From Saposhnikovia divaricata (Eukaryota; Streptophyta; Magnoliopsida; Apiales; Apiaceae), in the NCBI GenBank assembly GCA_036435485.1, contig CM071599.1, forward strand, positions 206,993,178 to 207,057,177: a DNA stretch of 64,000 nucleotides. Reading direction: 5' to 3'. The notes below the pieces were generated by a model that saw nothing but the letters and a program-made list of their open reading frames with translations, searched no databases and was not told where the DNA came from. Positions 34,770 through 47,644 of this stretch are shown piece by piece. A program made the position numbers and the translations under genes. Within the stretch, counting starts at the first letter, position 1; every line of letters begins with the position of its first letter.

Positions 34770-35735
34770 TTATAATTTGATAATTTGGATAGATCTATGT
34801 TTGTCATACAAACTATCTTTTAACACGTTTTTTTATATAATAAGGTACATTCATAAATTGTGCAAGGAATATAATGTTGTTGATTTCGGATTCATGTGTC
34901 CCTCAGCATTGGCATTGGTGCGTAAAAATCCAGATCGAATAACTAACTACATGACTGATGTTATGGGACAATTAAAGATGAAACGTTTTATCTTGGCACC
35001 ATACATTTAAGAGTAAGCATAATACATGTTGTTGCTCCTGTAGCATCTATTGTTAAATATCTAACTCTAGTTTCAAATTTTAACATGGTTATTGTAGTAA
35101 TCACTGGGTATTAATCCTTATTTGTTGTCGCGAAAGTCATGCTTATGTGTTCAATTCCTTAAGAAAAAACCCCAAAGATTCACATAAAGGCATTTCTCAA
35201 TGTGTAAGTAATGCACTTTAAATTTGGATAATTGTGATATTTTCTTTTCTTTTTTTTGTTAAAGTGAGTGGCTAACTTTTTCTTATTTCACAGGGCATAC
35301 CAAGTCTATGTTGGGCCCAATGGCAACAAGAAAGGAAGTATGGATGGTAAGATGCATTGGCATGAAGATCTTCAGGTACCCTTTTAATTATAATTTTTTA
35401 TTTTGTATATCATTTTTTTAATTTTGCTTCTTTAATAAAGTATTTAATTGGTTATTCAGTGTCCTCAACAACAAGGTGGTACCGAGTGTGGTTATTATGT
35501 TATGAGATACATGTATGACATAGTATCACAATATAGTAAAAATGGCGAGGCTAATTGGACTAAGGTATCTGAAAAACCATATCTAATGTCTTTTTTTAAG
35601 TATATGATAGGAAATATGTTGACTACAAATTAATCTCGGCATGTAAATATTATTGTAGGGTATTGGAAGGGTGACATCCTACACTCGACAAGAAATTGAT
35701 GAAATTCGAGACATTTGGTCCGATTAATTTACGAA
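33958..35735 (+). pseudogene. Duplicated CACTA second gene, C-terminal Ulp1-like part
   Basis: Same exon series as 12510-14258: PGAGMVHGVQIVPGNVKV (about 34050), RFILAPYI (35000), NHWVLILIC (about 35100), VYVGPNGNKKG (about 35300), GGTECGYYVMRYMYDI (about 35480) and SYTRQEIDEIRDIW (about 35690). The codon after RFILAPYI is TAA where the first copy has CAA, a single C-to-T nonsense change. Near 34520 a few bases are missing. Both catalytic residues (His, Cys) remain but the gene is broken. Confidence 0.78.
34687..34766. repeat. (TA)n microsatellite, about 80 bp
   Basis: A pure AT/TA dinucleotide run in an intron of the duplicated Ulp1-like gene. The equivalent place in the first copy (13250-13272) has only about 20 bp, so it expanded after the duplication or contracted in the other copy. 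Confidence 0.95.
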
Positions 35736-37131
35736 TGAATATTTGTAGGATTGGTATGTATGATGGAGTTTGTTAATTTAGGTTGTGAAAATATTTGAAG
35801 TTAAGGTTTTTTAATGTGGTGAAACATTGTACTTCGGTGGAACAAGTTGAAAATTAATATGATTATTGTCGGTTTTTGTTAATCAAGTACTATTTCATTC
35901 TGTCAAATTATAGTAAGTTTAATATTTTTGGGATTGTGATGTATAGTACTGGATTTGAATTTGGTCGAGCAGAATGTATATATGCAAATTATTGGAATTG
36001 ACAGGTGCTAAGTGAAAATATAGGATAATACATTCATATTATTGGTATGGACAGGTATAGCTGAAAATTAATACAAAATAAATATTAAAAAAAAAGATTT
36101 TTTGCATTTGTTCTAGTAAAACAGACATATCATGCATTATTATATACTTCTGTTCTCGGACTTTATACGTCTGATGTAGACAGATGTAAAAATATTTTAT
36201 CCGTCTGTTGCAGAAAGCAGACACAAAAGATAAACTTTTTGCATCCGTTCTCATGTTTTATGCGTCTGTTGTTAACTGATGCAAAAAACACTTTATACGT
36301 CTGTTGTTACAAAAACCTAACGCAAAAGTTAAACTTTTTGCGTCTGTTTTCTGTTATATGCGTCAGTTATTGACAGACGCAATAGACTATATGCGTCTGT
36401 TTTCCAACAGACACATATACTTTTAGCTGATATGATTCCTCCATACGCATCTGTTGTGAACATCTGCATATCACCTTTTTTGACAGACGCGTAAAGCAGT
36501 TTTTGTACTAGTGAATTCTCATTTCCAACCCTAGACTACTCATATAAATATGAGCAGGCGACTAGCCATTTGACACCTAGCCATTATTGACAAATATTTA
36601 CAACTAGCATGAAATTCTTGGTTTCCCCCAAATTTAGACTTTAGTGATCCTACGCTATCAAGGGAATAACAAAAATTCTAAATATAAACAAGTGATTAAA
36701 TCTCAAAACTACCAAACAGGCATGATCTCAACCTAGCCCAAAAGCAAACGATGAGATTGTGTAAAAGCTTTATTTCCGTAACATGCAAGTCAATTCCTAA
36801 GAACTATAAATCAACCCTCTACTCATCATTACCACACACAATAAAACATCGACCTACCAATCAGAATCAGCTCATTCTACGGGATCATAAAATATGCATG
36901 CCATGCAAATGCAAATAAATGAACTCACATGGTATAAAACACAATAACAGAATGTCCTATATGAAACAAACATGCAATACATACAAAATACGAATGAATT
37001 ACTACTAACATGCAAAATATGATTTCCTACATGAACAAATGACACACTACTACATACTACTACATACCTAACACATGGGTTGCCTCCCACGAAGCGCTTA
37101 TTTAGAGTCAATTAGCTTGACTACGTCAAGC

Positions 37132-38418
37132 TAAAGAGAAGGTTAGTGACAGCCCCGATGCTGGTGTTGCCTGATGATGAGGAGATTTTATGATTTATAG
37201 AGACTCATCTCATAAGGGATTAGGTTTTGCTACTGCAGCACGACAAGGTAATTGCATATGTGTCAAGACAATTGAAGAAATATGTGATAAGGTAACATAC
37301 ACGTGGCCTAAAGAGGGATACAATAGTTTTTGCACTTAAAATTTGGAGACACTACATGTACAGAAAAAAATGTGATATTTACACGTACCATAAGAGCCAT
37401 AAGTATATCTTCACCCAGAAAGAGTTAAAGATGAGACAGAGGAGATGACTAGAGCTGCTAATGGATTATGATTGTTCGATAAATTATCACCTCGGTAATG
37501 CCAATATGGTGGTCGATGCCCTGAGTAGAAAGGAACTACAAAAAATGTTAGTTTCTTCGGAATAGTTGATAAGAGAGTTTATGCGAATGGAGTTAGAAGT
37601 CAAGCTACCAAAAGAAGGAACTGAAACACTATTTGAGATTCGAGTTCAATCAGAGCTGATTGAGAAAATACGGATATGTCAAGAGAAGATCAAGGAGGCA
37701 CAAGGAGAAAAGATAGTTGGAGATGAGCAAAGTTGTGAGAAAGATGAAAAAGGGATCCTAAGATTTATTAATAGAATTTGAATTCCGAATGTCCAAGAGC
37801 TTCAGGATGATATTTTGCATGAGGCACGCAACTCTAGATTTTCTATTCACCCTAAGAGCACCAAAATGTACTGAGACCTTAAAGAGTATTATTGGTGGCC
37901 AAACATGAAGAAGGACGTGGCTGAGTGGGTAAGTAAATGTTTGAATTTCCAGAGAGTGAAAGCAGAACACCAGATACCAAGTAGACTTTTACAATCTTTA
38001 GAGATTCCCGAGAAGACATAGGAGCCTATTGCGATTGATTTTGTAGTAGGGTTACCGAGGACCTAAAATAACGATGCTATATGGATTATAATAGACCGGT
38101 TAATAAAGTCAGCACATTTCCTCCCAGTTATTGAGAGATACATAATTGACCGATTAGTTGAGTTATATTTGAAAGAGATAGTGGTGAGACATGGAGTTCC
38201 GATGGCCAGTGTGTCAGACAGGGATCCTAGATTTAATTCTAGATTTTGGAGAAGCTTTTAGTACTGTTTAGGGACTATGATGAACATGAGTACTGCTTAT
38301 CACCCCAAACCGACGGTTAGAGTAAGAGAACTATTCAGACGATTGAAGATATGTTGAGAGTCTTTGCGATTGATTTCAAAGGAAACTGGGATCGCATTCA
38401 GATTTTGTTATACTTTAG
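37132..38418 (+). mobile_element. Duplicated gypsy RNase H-integrase part
   Basis: Copy of 26406-27685, starting inside the RNase H region (ALVTAPMLVLP-type motif) and ending at the MITE at 38419. The same stops are present, so decay preceded the duplication. A few differences include an extra segment after RRLKI at about 38345 that the first copy has lost. Confidence 0.88.
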
Positions 38419-38721
38419 TACTTCCTCGGTCCCAAAAATACCGAGCTTGTTTGACTTGCACGAAATTATAAAAAGATTTAAAAAATAAATTAAGTTAGAT
38501 GAAAAACGGGTAGAATGGTGGGACCTATCAATATAAAATATTAGATTTGAGACAATGGAAAAAAGTAGTGGGTGTAATACTATTTAAAATATTTATATAA
38601 TAAAAAAAGTAAAGTTAGTGAATATAAAAGTGAAAAATAATGTAGTAAAGTATGTTCATTCTTTTTGGGACATCCGAAAAGGGTATAAGGGTCAAATAAA
38701 ATTGGTCGGAAGGAGGAAGTA
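38419..38721. mobile_element. Stowaway-like MITE (copy of 27686-27989)
   Basis: Same termini and insertion site as the first copy; carried by the duplication. Confidence 0.72.
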
Positions 38722-38742
38722 GTAATGATTGAGACTAAATGT

Positions 38743-38999
38743 TACTCCCTCCGTCCTAATGAATTTTATACATTGGGGGACGGGGACATGGCACGCATTT
38801 TAAGGCTCCTAACTACTATAGTTACATAACTTATTTTTACAATTTTCTTTTTTTTTGTATAAAAATAGAACAGTCCTACTTTTATACAAAAAAAGAAAAT
38901 TTTAAAAATAAGTTATGGAACTATACTAGTTATTCACCTTAAAATACGTGTCAAACACTTTAAAAGAAATGTATAGAAATGAATGGGACAGAGGGAGTA
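38743..38999. mobile_element. CTCCCTCCGTCC-type MITE (copy of 28011-28269)
   Basis: TACTCCCTCCGTCC start and GAGGGAGTA end, same site as the first copy. Confidence 0.8.
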
Positions 39000-41215
39000 T
39001 TTGTAATTTGTTCAGCTATATCACCCTAAAAACTTTCCATGAAAGTTGCTTTGATTAAGTTAAACACATGTTTCTTTTGCTAAATAAGTTGAACACATGT
39101 TAATTCCTTTAAAATAGCAAAATCTTAGATGTGACATAATATTTGTGTTTCACAATATATATATATTATACTATTAACTATTGGGATTACTATCCTCTTT
39201 CAACAAGGTACGGAAGTAATGATAAACTCAAACAATTATTCATAGATATAGCTCACCTGATAAATCAAGTTCCAGCATAATTTTGACAACTAAAATTAGT
39301 TATTTATTTCTAAGAAATATTATGATTCAAAAATTATACTGAACACATTATTGTAAATTTTGAATTAATAACAACAAATTACCAAAATTCATTATTAAAA
39401 TTTTATATTAGTACAATAAACATGATCAAGCATGTAGAAGATCATTTGCTTTTAATACATTCAAATTTTTAACTTTTAATGTTGCTGAAGAAGAGGGCTT
39501 GAGGGCTTGGTATTTAACAAGGATGTGGGACTTCATTTGTTGCTTAACTAGCTACTCAAATTGCCCCACTAGTTACCCTCGTATACTTGTATAAACATTT
39601 TTGCTTTTTTTACATGCTGTATTTAACAAGGATGTGGTATTTAACTGAGACAAGTCACCATGCGGTAATCATGATAAGAAAGAATGATCAAAGTGCCTAC
39701 CAGGAGGATGGATGGCCCGAAATGGGCGCGGCCTTTTCTGTCCACTGTACACGCATGTCACGTGTGACATGCGTGTAGACTGCTTACAAAGAACACACAT
39801 GTGTGACATGCGTGTGTTTTGTTTTTAATCCATGGAATACGCATATCACACAGGCGTGGGTGCTTATGAAAAAAAAAAGGTACACGCATGTGTGATATGC
39901 GTGTTCTGTGTAAACAACCTACACGCATGTCACACATGCGGCCTTCACCCTTATGATAATTGCTCTCTCACTAAAAGATCCATTGTTCCGTTTCTAAGAA
40001 ATTTCATGTGATGGTAGTAGATAATTTTGTTTACAAATTTTTTAAAATTATGGGAGTGTATTTAACGGAGATTTTGGGAGATTTTGGAAACAAATTGATA
40101 TGCTAAATCTAGATTTTAAAAAATTCATTAATATTCGTATTTTTCAATTCAGAGTTAATACTGTTTTTTAAAATCTAGATGTATTCGATTAAGATTTTAA
40201 AATATCTTTTGAAATCATGGTGTATTTAATTTGCATTTATAAAAATCTAATAAAATATGATGATATTCAGAAATTCATATTTCTGTAAAATTTATTAAAA
40301 TGATGCATTTTGATAGAATTTCTAATATTTTTTGTAAAATAAAAATAATTACATCTAAAATCTACCACATTTTGAAGTATTTCCCAAATTTTGTCAATTT
40401 TAAAAGAATCTGTATTGAATTGATATTAACGATGATCTTTTAGAGACCACATAATATTATCAATACCTTAGAATTTCTTAAAATCTACATTCAGTATGGC
40501 ACTTTAATTGAAAATCTTTTAAGAAACAAATTCTCGTTTCTTCTTAATTAGTTACGAAATTGAATCCTTAAATATATTTTTTTCTGAAAATTGTGCTTTC
40601 TTTGATTATTAAAAAAATTATTGAATATGGTAAGAAATATTAATTTTTAAATATTTTCTCATTTTGAAAATAAAATCACTTCCATTAAATAAAATGAACA
40701 CATAGAGTTTAGAAAAATTCTTTAAAATGTCAAATAAAGATATAAAAAATCAGGAATATACTTTCTTTGAGTCAAAACAAACACCGGATACAAGAAAATA
40801 TTTAAGAATATCTACTCTTTCCAATTACGTATATTAAATCTGAAATAATGCAAAATACATTTTTTTTTCTTTTTGTGACAAAGAATCCAAGATACATCTT
40901 GTATTTTACTTTTACCAAAATACTATATGTAGCACATAGCGGCATTTTAATAATTATTTCTAAATTCAAATTTAATTTAAATACCTTTTCTAATTCAAAA
41001 TTCTTTTTCTAATTCATCCGCTGTATTATTCTGTTAGGCTGTGTTTGTTTCATAAACATTTACAAAAAATATAATCTTTTGCTTATATGATTAACATTTC
41101 GGGCCCCAAACACGCCTCAACTAAGTTAACGTCACTCTTGCTTATACAGTGCTGCTATATGACGACTGCATGACATTTCACGTAGCATTTCACCAACAAC
41201 AAACCCTAAATTTAA
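39000..41215. other. AT-rich non-coding region, second copy of 28270-30500
   Basis: Near-identical to the first copy. Small indels occur around 39150 (TA run) and in the palindromic cluster (39746-39942). No gene recognised. Confidence 0.6.
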
Positions 41216-41218
41216 CCT

Positions 41219-41226
41219 ATATATAG
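41219..41226 (+). promoter_or_regulatory. Likely TATA box of the dioxygenase gene (copy 2)
   Basis: TATATATA about 90 bp upstream of the ATG at 41312, as in copy 1. Confidence 0.55.
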
Positions 41227-41311
41227 TCCCAGTCCCTAACCGAACAAAGCAAAATCTCAAATCTGCAGACCATATATCTCACCCAACAAAGCGCAGATAC
41301 ATAGTCCCATA

Positions 41312-41540
41312 ATGTCTTCGTGTTCGAGCAACAGTCTAAACTCCTCCTCTCACTGGCCTCATCAGAAGGACTCCAAATCTGTCTCATGAACCTGAAAATT
41401 ATGAAAAGCTGCAAACAAAATTTAATTCCTTACTCTACAGCAGCATTGAAAGTCATCTACCACCACAGATGCTGAACGCTTCTCGGGATGCAAAAGCTCA
41501 ACACATAGACCAGATTCTTATGGACTCCTCCTGATAAGAT
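41312..41540 (+). pseudogene. First exon of the PKHD-type dioxygenase gene, copy 2 (in line with exons 2-5)
   Basis: Same reading as 30597-30825, with the same frameshift: MSSCSSNSLNSSSHWPHQ, then in another frame HEPENYEKLQTKFNSLLYSS and LPPQMLNASRDAKAQH. Here NYEKLQ replaces NYENLQ. A stop precedes the donor AGTAAGTG. This copy sits on the same strand and in the right order before exons 2-5 at 58461-60479. The first intron would now be about 17 kb, swollen by an inverted repeat, a small LTR element and two CACTA elements. Confidence 0.65.
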
Positions 41541-43794
41541 AGTAAGTGTGTGCATTTATTCATTCGATTAATATTGTTTTGCACCATTTCTCGAAATGAA
41601 GTACTACACCATAAACAACCTACTATAACAAAAAAAATGTTACAGCTATAAAGAGATATATATAGAGAAAAAGAAAGAAGATAGAGAGAGAAGCAGTTTT
41701 CGGGTGCTAGTACACATCAATCCTTAGAGAAAAGCATTCGTGTGGATACCGGTAGAGCGTAGTTCGCGAGAGCGGGATGCGTGGTGATTCAGTAGCTAGG
41801 ATCTCTAATTTTCATCCATTCATAAAGCTTCTTTAAGGTAATAATCTAACTCCGAATTAAATCTTTTGTTTTTGCATAGATCCCGCGGTTGTTAAAAAAA
41901 AAAACAAGAATGTATACACACAAAACATAAGTAGTAAATTTTTACTTTAGATAAAGAGATAGAATTTGGAGTGGTTGATATACAGAGAGAATCGTAGAAG
42001 AAGCAGCCATGGTGTATGTATGTATCTGTGTATATGGCACTCCAACAGTTAATCAACACTTTTCATGTTCTGATGTGTAAAGCATGCTCTGAAAGTCCAA
42101 ACTAGATGTATAGTCGTGTAAAATTCTTTTAATTCAGAATGTGTGTAGTTCATTCATATTCTTATGACTATACTTGATGGTATTCAATAATCATAATATC
42201 CTGTTCATCCGAAAATGGTAATCTTCTATATGTTAATTATAGGAGAGAACAATGTTCAGGGAAATAGGCAACAGAAAGGGCCAGTGGATGCAAGTTATCT
42301 TCTCTTTAATATTTGATATGGTGCAAAGAAAAATAATTCCAAACTCATCAGAAAAAAGAAAAATCTAGATGTTAGAAAATCTGTTAAAAACAATTGCTCA
42401 CCACTATTCGTGTAGTTGATTAATTGTACCGTAATTTCTCTCTGTTCTTTGATTGCGTCTCTTATCCTTTGTACAATTGCTTATTGCAAGCAATGTGCTT
42501 AAATTCTCCTTTAAGTTGTTTCATCAGATTTGCATTGATATCAGGTTCTCTCAGTCCCAGCATATGTTGTAGCACATTATTTCTAGATGTACAGATACAT
42601 ATGAAACATGTTAGTTTACAATATCATTTATAGTGCAAACTGCAAAGAAAAATACAACCAAGGTATCAGAGAGAACTAACCCATAAGGATCTCTTGAGAG
42701 ATGAACTACATTAGCTAATATCTTAGAGGCTAACCGTTGTCTAGGTTGCCCCTTGCATTTCTCCACACATATCTGCAGAACACAACAACTTCTATCTATG
42801 GCAACTTTATAACAGTTATCCGCTAGGTTATTGATGAGCAGCTGTCAACGACAACTAATGTTAGATAACCCAATAAAGCAGAGATATACTATAAGTATAT
42901 TAGAAATGTTGTTAGTAGTGAAGAGCAAAAATACTAAGACTGTTATAACATTGAGTTATCTCTGCTTCATTGGGTTATCTAACATTGAGTTGTCATTGAC
43001 AGCTTCTCATCAATAACCTATCGTATAACTATTATAAGGTTGCCACAGATAGAAGTGGTTGCTCTGGTCTGCAGATATGTGTGGAGAAATCCAAGGGGCA
43101 ATCTAGACAACAGTTAGCCTCTGAGATATTAGCTAATGTAGTTCATCTCTCAAGAGATCCTTATGGATTAGTTCTCTCTGCTACCTTGGTTGTATTTTTC
43201 TTTACAGTTTGCATTATAAATGATATTGTAAACTAACATGTTTCATATGTATCTGTACATCTAGAAATTATGTACTACAACATATGATGGGACAGAGAGA
43301 ACCTGATATCAATGCAAATCTGATGAAACAACTTGAAGGAGAATTTATGCACATTGCTTGCAATAAGCAACTATAGAGAGGATAAGAGACGCAATCAAAG
43401 AACATAGATAAATTATGGTACAATTAATCAACTACACGAATACTGGTGAGCAATTGTTTTCAACAGATTCTCTAACATCTAGAATTTTCTTTTTTTCTGA
43501 TGAGCTTGGAATTATTTCTTCTTTGCACAATATCAAATATTAAAGGGAAGACAATTGCATTCGCTCGCCCTTTCTGTTGCCTATATATTTCCCTGAACAT
43601 TGTTCTCTCCTACAATTAACATATAGAAGATTACCATTTTCGGATGAACAAGATATTCTGATTATTGAATACCACAAGTATAGCCATAAGAATATTAATG
43701 AACTACACAGATTCTGAATTAAAAGAATTTTACACAACTATACATCTAGTTTGGACTTTCGGAACATGATTTACACATCGGAACATGAGAAGTG

Positions 43795-44102
43795 TGTTGA
43801 ATATATGTGTTCCCGATTGGTGATCCACCACCACCATATTAGACCAATCGCTACTTGACACATAAGCACTCAACTAGCACAACTACAACTACAGCTCTCA
43901 TCTTTCCCTATATAAATAGCTTTCATATCATTCTGTAATAACAATTCAAGTAAAAAATGTAGTCTCTAAAGTTGTAACCATTTTCTGTTATGTAAATACA
44001 AATACAGTTCATTTCTCTGTGTTCTATCTTCTTCCTTATGTTTGTTCTGTTAGTCTTTACTGCTTGTTTACCTCCGTCAATGGAGGATCAACAAAGTTAT
44101 CA
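43795..44102 (+). repeat. 5' LTR of the small LTR element
   Basis: 308 bp with a TATAAATAG box at about 43912-43920. Nearly identical to 45765-46078, which suggests fairly recent insertion. Confidence 0.92.
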
Positions 44103-45764
44103 TGGTATCAGAGCGGTGAGATCCGCCATGTGTTGCGCATTTATCTTCATCGTCGTCTTCATCGAGTTCTGAGTCCGCGATCGTCATCTCTTCGTAGAAT
44201 CGACCGTCGATCATGTTCACCGTTTCTAATTTTACAGTTTTGTGCACATCTGTAACGTGTTTCTATCTCTATTCTCATTCAGTTTGTTGTGATTATAATT
44301 GTTCGTTGTGTCTCATTGATTTGTGCATCGATGCTATCATGTTTGTTCATAAGTTTTCTACAATTTTACTACGTTCATCATCGATCAGTCATCTCGCATC
44401 TTAATCAAGTGTTATCATTTTGATTCTTCTTTCGTTGTTGTTGATCGTTGATTTTCTTTCTGTTATGATTAGTTTTTTCAATTATATTCATATGTTGTTT
44501 GTTCAGACTCTGTTTCATTATCGATTTTATCTTCGATTGCTTAAATATGTTTTGGCTATAGTTTCATCGAATCAATTATTTCTTCCTGTATAGAAACTGT
44601 TTGATAAAATTCGTAGCTGAATTGTACTCAGTTTACGTGTCTTCTTTCCTATCTGTTTATTGATCATCGTGATGTTTGTTGATCATTGTGATTCGTGTTC
44701 GTCTTATTCTCATACCCATAAACACAAAATTCTAAACATTCATCTCTAAAACTCCTAAACAAACTGCGCTCCATTTTATCATTTTCTATGCCATGGCTGT
44801 TCTCGGTACAACTCGAATTATTACTGGAGATACTGCAACAGTTCTGGATTTTTTGTGTATCTTGTGGAATTAAATGTGCTAAAGTCTGATATTTCTCTGA
44901 AAATTGTTTTTCCGAAGTGATGATTGCTTTGTGATCATTTTCTTGATTTGGCCGTTCGAGTCAAAATGTGACTCTGCGAGGTCTTCTAAATTCTGTTGCT
45001 GTCACTAATTTTCTTGATTCTGTTGCTTTGTGATCATTTTTTGGTTTCCAAGTATTGTGAAGAATCCAGGTGCTATCATGTAACTCATTGTACTGTCAAG
45101 CCCGAGTTGCTGTCTGGATTTTGGCAAACTCAAATTATGGTTGGTTGTTCTGGTTATTATTTGGCACTTTGGCAGCAACTGAGAGCTTTTTTCGAAAGAT
45201 TGGTTCTCTGAAAATTGTTCTGATTGTTGACCACAATTTGGCAACAAATTTCTCTGAGATTACTGCATTAGCAGTTATCATCTAAAATCCTTGTGGATTT
45301 CTAAATTCTAAACCCTTGGTGTCCACTTACGGCTTGTCTATAGCTAGTCTTCCGGCAAGTAGATAGCTGGTTTTTTGGCAAGTCTATATCTAGTTCCCGG
45401 GCATGTAGATAGCTGGGGTGGTGCATCATAATTCTTGATGCTCCTTGGTACTGCAAAACAGGCCTTGGTTCACCAATTCTAAGCCCCATTGTGGGTTCAA
45501 CAAAGTTCATTCAGAATGTTTGTGTGTTGTTCAGAAGCATTGTATTGGTCACTATTAAGAGTTTATTTGTTGCTCAGTTTGCTGCCATATGAATCCAGAA
45601 CCTGGCAACCATGCAATAACAACCGAAGTCTACCAAGCATAACTGGAATTACCTTGCTACGGTCAAGCTCGTTGAAGTACTGTCCACACTGCCATTGAAG
45701 TTCATTAACGTGCATTCAAAGTTCAAGTCGGATGTTTCTTCATCACCTCCAACTTGAGGGGGGA

Positions 45765-46078
45765 TATTGAATATATGTGATCCCAATTGGTGATCCACCA
45801 CCACCATATTAGACCAATCACTACTTGACACATAAGCACTCAACTAGCACAACTACAACTACAACTACAGCTCTCATCTTTCCCTATATAAATAGCTTTC
45901 ATATCATTCTGTAATAACAATTCAAGTGAAAAATGTAATCTCTAAAGTTGTAACCATTTTTTGTTATGTAAATACAAATACAGTTCATTTCTCTTTGTTC
46001 TATCTTCTTCCTTATGTTTGTTACGTTAGTCTTTACTGCTTGTTTACCTCCATGAATGGAGGATCAACAAAGTTAACA
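45765..46078 (+). repeat. 3' LTR of the small LTR element
   Basis: 314 bp. It differs from the 5' LTR by a few substitutions and a CTACAA duplication near 45860. Confidence 0.92.
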
Positions 46079-46083
46079 AAGTG

Positions 46084-46547
46084 TTGATTAACTGTTGGAG
46101 TGCCATATACACAGATACATACATACACCATAGCTGCTTCTTCTGCGATTCTCTCTGTTATATCATCCACTCCAAATGCTATCTATCTATCTAAAGCAAA
46201 AATTTACTACTGATATTATACTTATGTTTGTGTGTGTACATTCTTGTTTTTTTTGTAACATTTAATTCTCATCTGATCATATGTTACCCCTATATACTTA
46301 TATATAGGGAACATGAGAAGTGTTGATTAACTGTTGGAGTGCTATATACACGGATACAAACATACGCCGTGGCTACTTCATCTGCGATTCACTCTGTTAT
46401 ATCATCCACTCCAAATGCTATCTCTTTATCTAACGTAAAAATTTAATACTGATTATACTTATGTTTTGTGTGTGTACATACTTGTTTTTTTTTAACATGT
46501 AATTCTCATCTGATCATATGTTATCCCTATATACTTATATATCCTTT
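46084..46547. repeat. Tandem duplication of about 235 bp at the end of the inverted-repeat arm
   Basis: 46084-46310 (preceded, before the LTR insertion, by GAACATGAGAAG at 43781) and 46311-46547 are near-identical units with the shared GTGTTGATTAACTGTTGGAG start and ATACTTATATAT end. Confidence 0.85.
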
Positions 46548-47644
46548 AGTTATGTTTCAGTTTCTTTATGTTTAAGTATAACTATGGTTATGGATCACTT
46601 TTGAGAGTATAAGATATTTGTTATGCTTCTTTTGTCCATCTGTTATTGCATTCTTATTTTTCTCAAACAAGGACTTAAAGAAATAGGAAATGTTAAGACC
46701 GATACTGTCATTTAAGGTCTACAAGATTAATTCATTATAAACTTTATAATATTTTTATGAAAATTAAAAATCTTCATATGATTTGTCTTTCGCAGAAAGA
46801 GTTACAGAATCTTTGAAGGACCATGAAGAACTATCATGAGTAGTTAGTATCTTATCTACCTTGTGCATTTCATTATAGGTATTTGGTAGACTTCTCATTG
46901 ACAATTTTGCTCCCCACTGCGATCAGAAACTGGCAAAAGGATGTTTTTTCTGCTTCTTGCTTGCTTTTAACTAAAAAAAGATATTTTTTCAAAAAAAAAA
47001 AAACAACTAAAAGAAAAGATCTAAAGATGGACCCGTAACCATTTTCTGCTAGACAAAATGGACACATAATCAAATAAAATAATTCTTACATTTTTTTAGT
47101 ATTTTTTCTCAGGTATCGGTTTTAGTTATCAGTCAAGTAACGTGTGGTCAAAAGTTATAACCTATACTTTTTTTTTCTGAATTTAATGAAAAGCTCTCAA
47201 GTTTGTACACTTCAAAATTGTTGCATATGTAATTGATTGTTGATTTTGGGTAAAAAGAAGGAATGGAAATCTGGAGCTGGTTACTGGAAGCTAGGATAGA
47301 CTGTGGATCTAATCTTAAAAAACAACTGTAATACTTTATTGCCTTTCATAACATTTAATTAAGGGTATGGTTGATAGGTAGTGATACAGTTTTGGTTGGG
47401 TATCCCTGCCTCTTAGAGCAAGCACCAATAAATAAATCTTGTCTACGACAATATGTTGAAGGTTATATCTGATTCTGTTAGGTCCTTATTTTTGGTTCAG
47501 TATATTCGAACGTTATTAGTTGGAAGGGTAATTCTTAATTAGAACTATTTACCTTTGAAGTAATTAATAATTCTTTATTACCTTTGAAGTAATTTATGTA
47601 AATGGATAGCTTTTTTTAATAAGTTAAAAGGTCAATGAAAAAGA
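46548..47644. other. Intron-like sequence with no recognised feature
   Basis: AT-rich, no convincing ORF, no terminal repeats found. It lies between the inverted repeat and CACTA-4, within the expanded first intron of the dioxygenase locus. Confidence 0.4.

Larger units (their letters stand above)
32936..37128 (+). mobile_element. Duplicated right part of CACTA-1 with flanking LTR-element sequence
   Basis: Matches 11750-15634 closely, running through the captured ECT exons, the Ulp1-protease part, the right subterminal repeats, the TIR (ending 36513) and 600 bp of LTR-element sequence beyond. It keeps an ECT linker exon (32940-33155) that the first copy has lost at about 11786. About 14 bp of filler (ACTACTGATTCTCG) marks the junction with 32925. 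It ends at 37128, where it is fused to gypsy sequence equivalent to 26406. Confidence 0.9.
43795..46078 (+). mobile_element. Small non-autonomous Copia-type LTR retrotransposon, 2.3 kb
   Basis: LTRs at 43795-44102 (308 bp) and 45765-46078 (314 bp), starting TGTTGAATATATG / TATTGAATATATG and ending GTTATCA / GTTAACA. The primer site TGGTATCAGAGC (initiator-methionine tRNA type) starts right after the 5' LTR at 44103. The polypurine tract CTTGAGGGGGGA abuts the 3' LTR. The 5-bp target duplication AAGTG is at 43790-43794 and 46079-46083. The 1.66-kb interior has no pol domain, so the element relied on others. It resembles oversized TRIM elements. Confidence 0.92.
41890..46270. repeat. Large inverted repeat, copy 2, with both arms complete; right arm split by an LTR element
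   Basis: Left arm about 41890-42888, right arm about 42956-43794 plus 46084-46270, with a spacer under 70 bp. The right arm is interrupted by the small LTR element 43795-46078. Arms are roughly 1 kb with scattered mismatches. It lies in the first intron of the dioxygenase locus. It could be a foldback transposon or an inverted duplication; no target duplication or transposase is seen. Confidence 0.85.

Noticed and set aside
41890..46270. A classic Mutator-like element with long TIRs
   Set aside because: No transposase and no 9-bp target duplication could be found, and the spacer is too small. Left as an inverted repeat of unknown origin.
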